From an uncultured Bacilli bacterium (GTDB taxonomy: Bacteria; Bacillota_I; Bacilli_A; RF39; UBA660), in the NCBI GenBank assembly GCA_947631655.1, contig CANRME010000020.1, forward strand, positions 1 to 15,397: a DNA stretch of 15,397 bases. The letters run 5' to 3'. Below, in pieces: positions 14,069-15,397 of this stretch. The notes under the pieces are model-generated. The model saw nothing but the letters and a program-made list of their open reading frames with translations. It was not told the origin of the DNA and did not search any database. Both the position numbers and the translations under genes were made by a program. Position 1 is the stretch's first letter, and the number at the start of each line of letters is the position of its first letter.

Positions 14069-14100
14069 TGCATAAAAAAAGCCATTAATTCACAATACTA
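14069..14100 (+). promoter_or_regulatory. sigG: candidate sigma-F/sigma-G-type promoter of sigG
   Basis: TGCATA (14069-14074) resembles the GYATA -35 of forespore sigma factors, and AATACTA (14094-14100) differs from CATNNTA by its first base. The spacer of 19 bases is a little long. RNA would begin near 14107, directly at the ribosome site. The match may be chance in AT-rich DNA. Confidence 0.3.
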
Positions 14101-14121
14101 ATGGTGAAAGGTGGCTTTTTT
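14075..14121 (+). terminator. hairpin with U-tract between the propeller gene and sigG
   Basis: AAAAAAGCCA (14075-14084) pairs with TGGCTTTTTT (14112-14121). Inside, TTCAC (14089-14093) can pair with GTGAA (14104-14108), or alternatively CCATTA (14082-14087) with TAATGG (14099-14104), which would break the outer stem. It is placed as a terminator for the upstream gene, yet it ends only two bases before the sigG start codon and includes part of its ribosome site AAAGGTGG. Confidence 0.6.
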
Positions 14122-14123
14122 AA

Positions 14124-14897
14124 ATGTCGAAATATAAAGTAGATATTACTAACTTAAACACTAATGATATCAAAGTTTTATCAAACACCGAAACTATTAA
14201 TCTTTTTAAAAGATTGCGTAGTGGGGAAAATGTTAAAGAAGAAATTGTCAATGGTAATTTAAAATTAGTTTTAAGTATGTTAAAACGTTTTCCAAAAGAC
14301 AAGCATAACATGGATGATTTGTTCCAAATAGGATGCATTGGTTTAATTAAAGCAGTAGATAATTTTGATCTCGCTTATAATTGTGCTTTTTCGACCTATG
14401 CAGTACCTTTAATTTTAGGGGAAATAAAAAGATATATCAGAGATAATACTAGTTTACGAATAAGTAGAAGTATTAAAGATTTATCTTATCAAATCTTATC
14501 TTTTAAAGAAAGTTATTATAATGAACATGGTAAAGAAGCAACATCCAAAGTTATTACTGACCATTTTCATATTACAGAATATGAACTAAATGAAGCTTTA
14601 GATAGTCTAAAAACTCCAATGTCGATTTTTGAACCTATCTATAATGATGGAGGCGATACCATTTACTTAGAAGATCAAATTGCTGATAAAAAAGAAAAAA
14701 ATAAAGACCGGGATATGCTTATCTCTTTAAGAAAAGCTTTAACCAAAATTAAAGACCGGGAACGAAATATTTTACTTGAACGTTTTATTGTTGGTAAGAC
14801 TCAAATGGAAATAGCAGAAAGCTTAAATATCTCCCAAGCTCAAGTATCAAGACTCGAAAAAAACGCTATTAATAACGTTCGCAAATTAATCAAATAA
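14124..14897 (+). CDS. sigG: RNA polymerase sigma factor, SigG-like (forespore)
   Basis: A 257-residue sigma-70 family protein of the sporulation group. In Bacillus, SigG drives late gene expression in the engulfed forespore. The N-terminus matches the start of B. subtilis SigG in pattern (MSxxKVxI...DT/NxxxxxVL). Core-binding and -10 recognition segments run about 42-110 (VNGNLKLVLS, DDLFQIGCIGL, FSTYAVPLILGEI). The block FEPIYNDGGD (169-178) is a SigG hallmark, and the -35 helix-turn-helix is about 225-245 (GKTQMEIAESLNISQAQVSR). N43 aligns with Asn45 of B. subtilis SigG, linked to control by the anti-sigma factor CsfB. ATG at 14124 follows AAAGGTGG. No spoIIGA or sigE lies upstream, unlike in Bacillus. 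SigF is the nearest alternative but fits less well. Confidence 0.88.
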   Translation: MSKYKVDITNLNTNDIKVLSNTETINLFKRLRSGENVKEEIVNGNLKLVLSMLKRFPKDKHNMDDLFQIGCIGLIKAVDNFDLAYNCAFSTYAVPLILGEIKRYIRDNTSLRISRSIKDLSYQILSFKESYYNEHGKEATSKVITDHFHITEYELNEALDSLKTPMSIFEPIYNDGGDTIYLEDQIADKKEKNKDRDMLISLRKALTKIKDRERNILLERFIVGKTQMEIAESLNISQAQVSRLEKNAINNVRKLIK

Positions 14898-14928
14898 AAA
14901 AAGGTTTCTTGTGAAAACCTTATTTTTT
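14895..14928. terminator. shared bidirectional terminator between sigG and the reverse gene
   Basis: AAGGTTT (14901-14907) pairs with AAACCTT (14915-14921), with A-runs before and T-runs after it. It therefore works for the forward sigG and for the reverse-strand gene, whose stop codon it contains. Confidence 0.75.
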
Positions 14929-15300
14929 ATTCCCTATCTTAACTAGTTGACGATACATTAATAGAATTAATAAACCACTTTCAAAGACAACTCTAGCAAT
15001 TAAATTACCTAATACTAAAGTAACTAAGAATGATAAAAAGTTAACACCAATTAATTCAAATGAAGCTAATGTTATAAATATAGCTACAAATAAATAAGCA
15101 ACTTTTAAAATCGTTTCTAAAGTTAAAGTTTTAAAAGTTAAGAAATCATATAACCATCCTAAGAAACCAGGATATTTATTATCATTATTTTTATTTAAAA
15201 ATGTAAAGTATAAAACTAGAGCTCCACAAATAGCTAAAATAAAACTTACTAAGGTCCAAACACCAGCAACATTCATACTTGATTCATATTCTAATCCCAT
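14920..15300 (-). CDS. small three-helix membrane protein, unknown function
   Basis: A 126-residue protein with three predicted membrane helices (about 12-34, 65-83 and 86-112), a short basic/polar loop after the first and a Lys-rich end. The segment 'ARVVFESGLLILLMYRQLVKI' recalls the R--E----F/YR end of DUF4282 proteins, but the resemblance is weak and no function is claimed. AAAGGAG lies ten bases before the ATG, and a strong promoter stands upstream. It converges on sigG and shares its terminator, with no operon partners in view. Confidence 0.65.
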   Translation of the reverse strand: MGLEYESSMNVAGVWTLVSFILAICGALVLYFTFLNKNNDNKYPGFLGWLYDFLTFKTLTLETILKVAYLFVAIFITLASFELIGVNFLSFLVTLVLGNLIARVVFESGLLILLMYRQLVKIGNKK

Positions 15301-15326
15301 CCTATATAAACTCCTTTCTTAACTTT

Positions 15327-15355
15327 AGTATAACTAATTTACTAAAATTTGTAAA
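15327..15355 (-). promoter_or_regulatory. sigma-A promoter of the three-helix protein gene
   Basis: On the reverse strand TTTACA (15355-15350) and TATACT (15332-15327) are 17 bases apart, each five of six to consensus. The -35 lies in a TTTAC-N8-GTAAA inverted repeat (15338-15355) shared with the divergent gene's upstream region. Confidence 0.6.
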
Positions 15356-15362
15356 TGAATAA

Positions 15363-15368
15363 TATAAT
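15363..15368 (+). promoter_or_regulatory. -10 box of the divergent gene at 15387
   Basis: TATAAT stands just before the ribosome site AGGTGAT. The best -35 is TTTACT (15338-15343), with a long 19-base spacer. Confidence 0.4.
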
Positions 15369-15386
15369 TTTTTAGGTGATATTTTT

Positions 15387-15397
15387 ATGCGTTTGTC
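15387..15397 (+). CDS. start of a coding gene cut by the window end
   Basis: AGGTGAT (15374-15380) lies six bases before ATG at 15387, followed by codons for Arg and Leu before the window ends. The signal pattern is the same as for the other genes here. Nothing can be said of the product. Confidence 0.55.

Noticed and set aside
14120..14338. Reverse-strand 72-codon open frame over the start of sigG
   Set aside because: Shadow of sigG, which has strong family motifs along its whole length.
1..15397. A template repeat, reverse transcriptase, CRISPR array, tRNA, rRNA or insertion sequence
   Set aside because: I looked on both strands and saw none. Diversity-generating retroelement parts, if any, must lie outside the window.
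1..15397. Mycoplasma-type code with TGA as Trp
   Set aside because: Trp residues in conserved motifs are all TGG, and genes are full length under the standard code.

Overview
This is a strongly AT-rich chromosomal window with short intergenic gaps, A/T-ending codons and Bacillus-type signals (TATAAT-like -10 boxes, AGGTGA/AGGAGG ribosome sites, U-tailed hairpin terminators). Protein families point to a low-GC Bacillota, most likely an uncultured Bacilli lineage of the gut 'Tenericutes-like' kind. That placement is an inference from composition and gene content. The standard genetic code fits: Trp is TGG, genes are unbroken, and all 18 complete genes end in TAA or TAG. No rRNA, tRNA, CRISPR array, insertion sequence or prophage was seen.

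Layout. (1) 1-1866: a large membrane-anchored surface protein with a C-terminal lectin/formylglycine-enzyme-like fold. Its ribosome site sits in the loop of a perfect 10-bp hairpin, and a terminator closes the gene. (2) 1868-5743: a forward run of a small membrane/coiled-coil protein, an AlkD-type DNA glycosylase, an ABC-2 exporter pair (ATPase and permease) and a membrane-anchored thioredoxin-like protein. (3) 5774-7491: sufS-sufU, a cysteine desulfurase and its zinc-type sulfur acceptor, behind a promoter whose -35 lies in a long dyad. (4) 7508-7658: an orphan two-hairpin RNA with its own promoter and terminator. (5) 7703-8563, reverse strand: peptide deformylase and a tiny YjcZ-like membrane protein. 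(6) 8629-12022: a SEDS cell-wall polymerase (FtsW-like), then a three-gene glycan operon made of a GT4 glycosyltransferase and an Alg14/Alg13-like split glycosyltransferase. (7) 11989-12504, reverse: a DUF6512-like membrane protein overlapping the glycan operon tail to tail. (8) 12631-14052: a membrane-anchored RCC1-like propeller protein. (9) 14062-14897: a close relative of the forespore sigma factor SigG, with an unusual hairpin over its ribosome site. (10) 14920-15300, reverse: a three-helix membrane protein, with a divergent gene starting at 15387.

Themes. Much of the window serves the cell envelope: two anchored surface proteins, an ABC exporter with a thioredoxin-like partner, a SEDS polymerase and a glycan operon. 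The rest is housekeeping (deformylase, sulfur mobilisation, DNA repair). SigG together with a YjcZ-like protein suggests a spore-forming ability or its remnant. The least explained parts are the mosaic C-terminus of the first surface protein, the orphan RNA at 7543-7658 and the structured starts of the genes at 46 and 14124.
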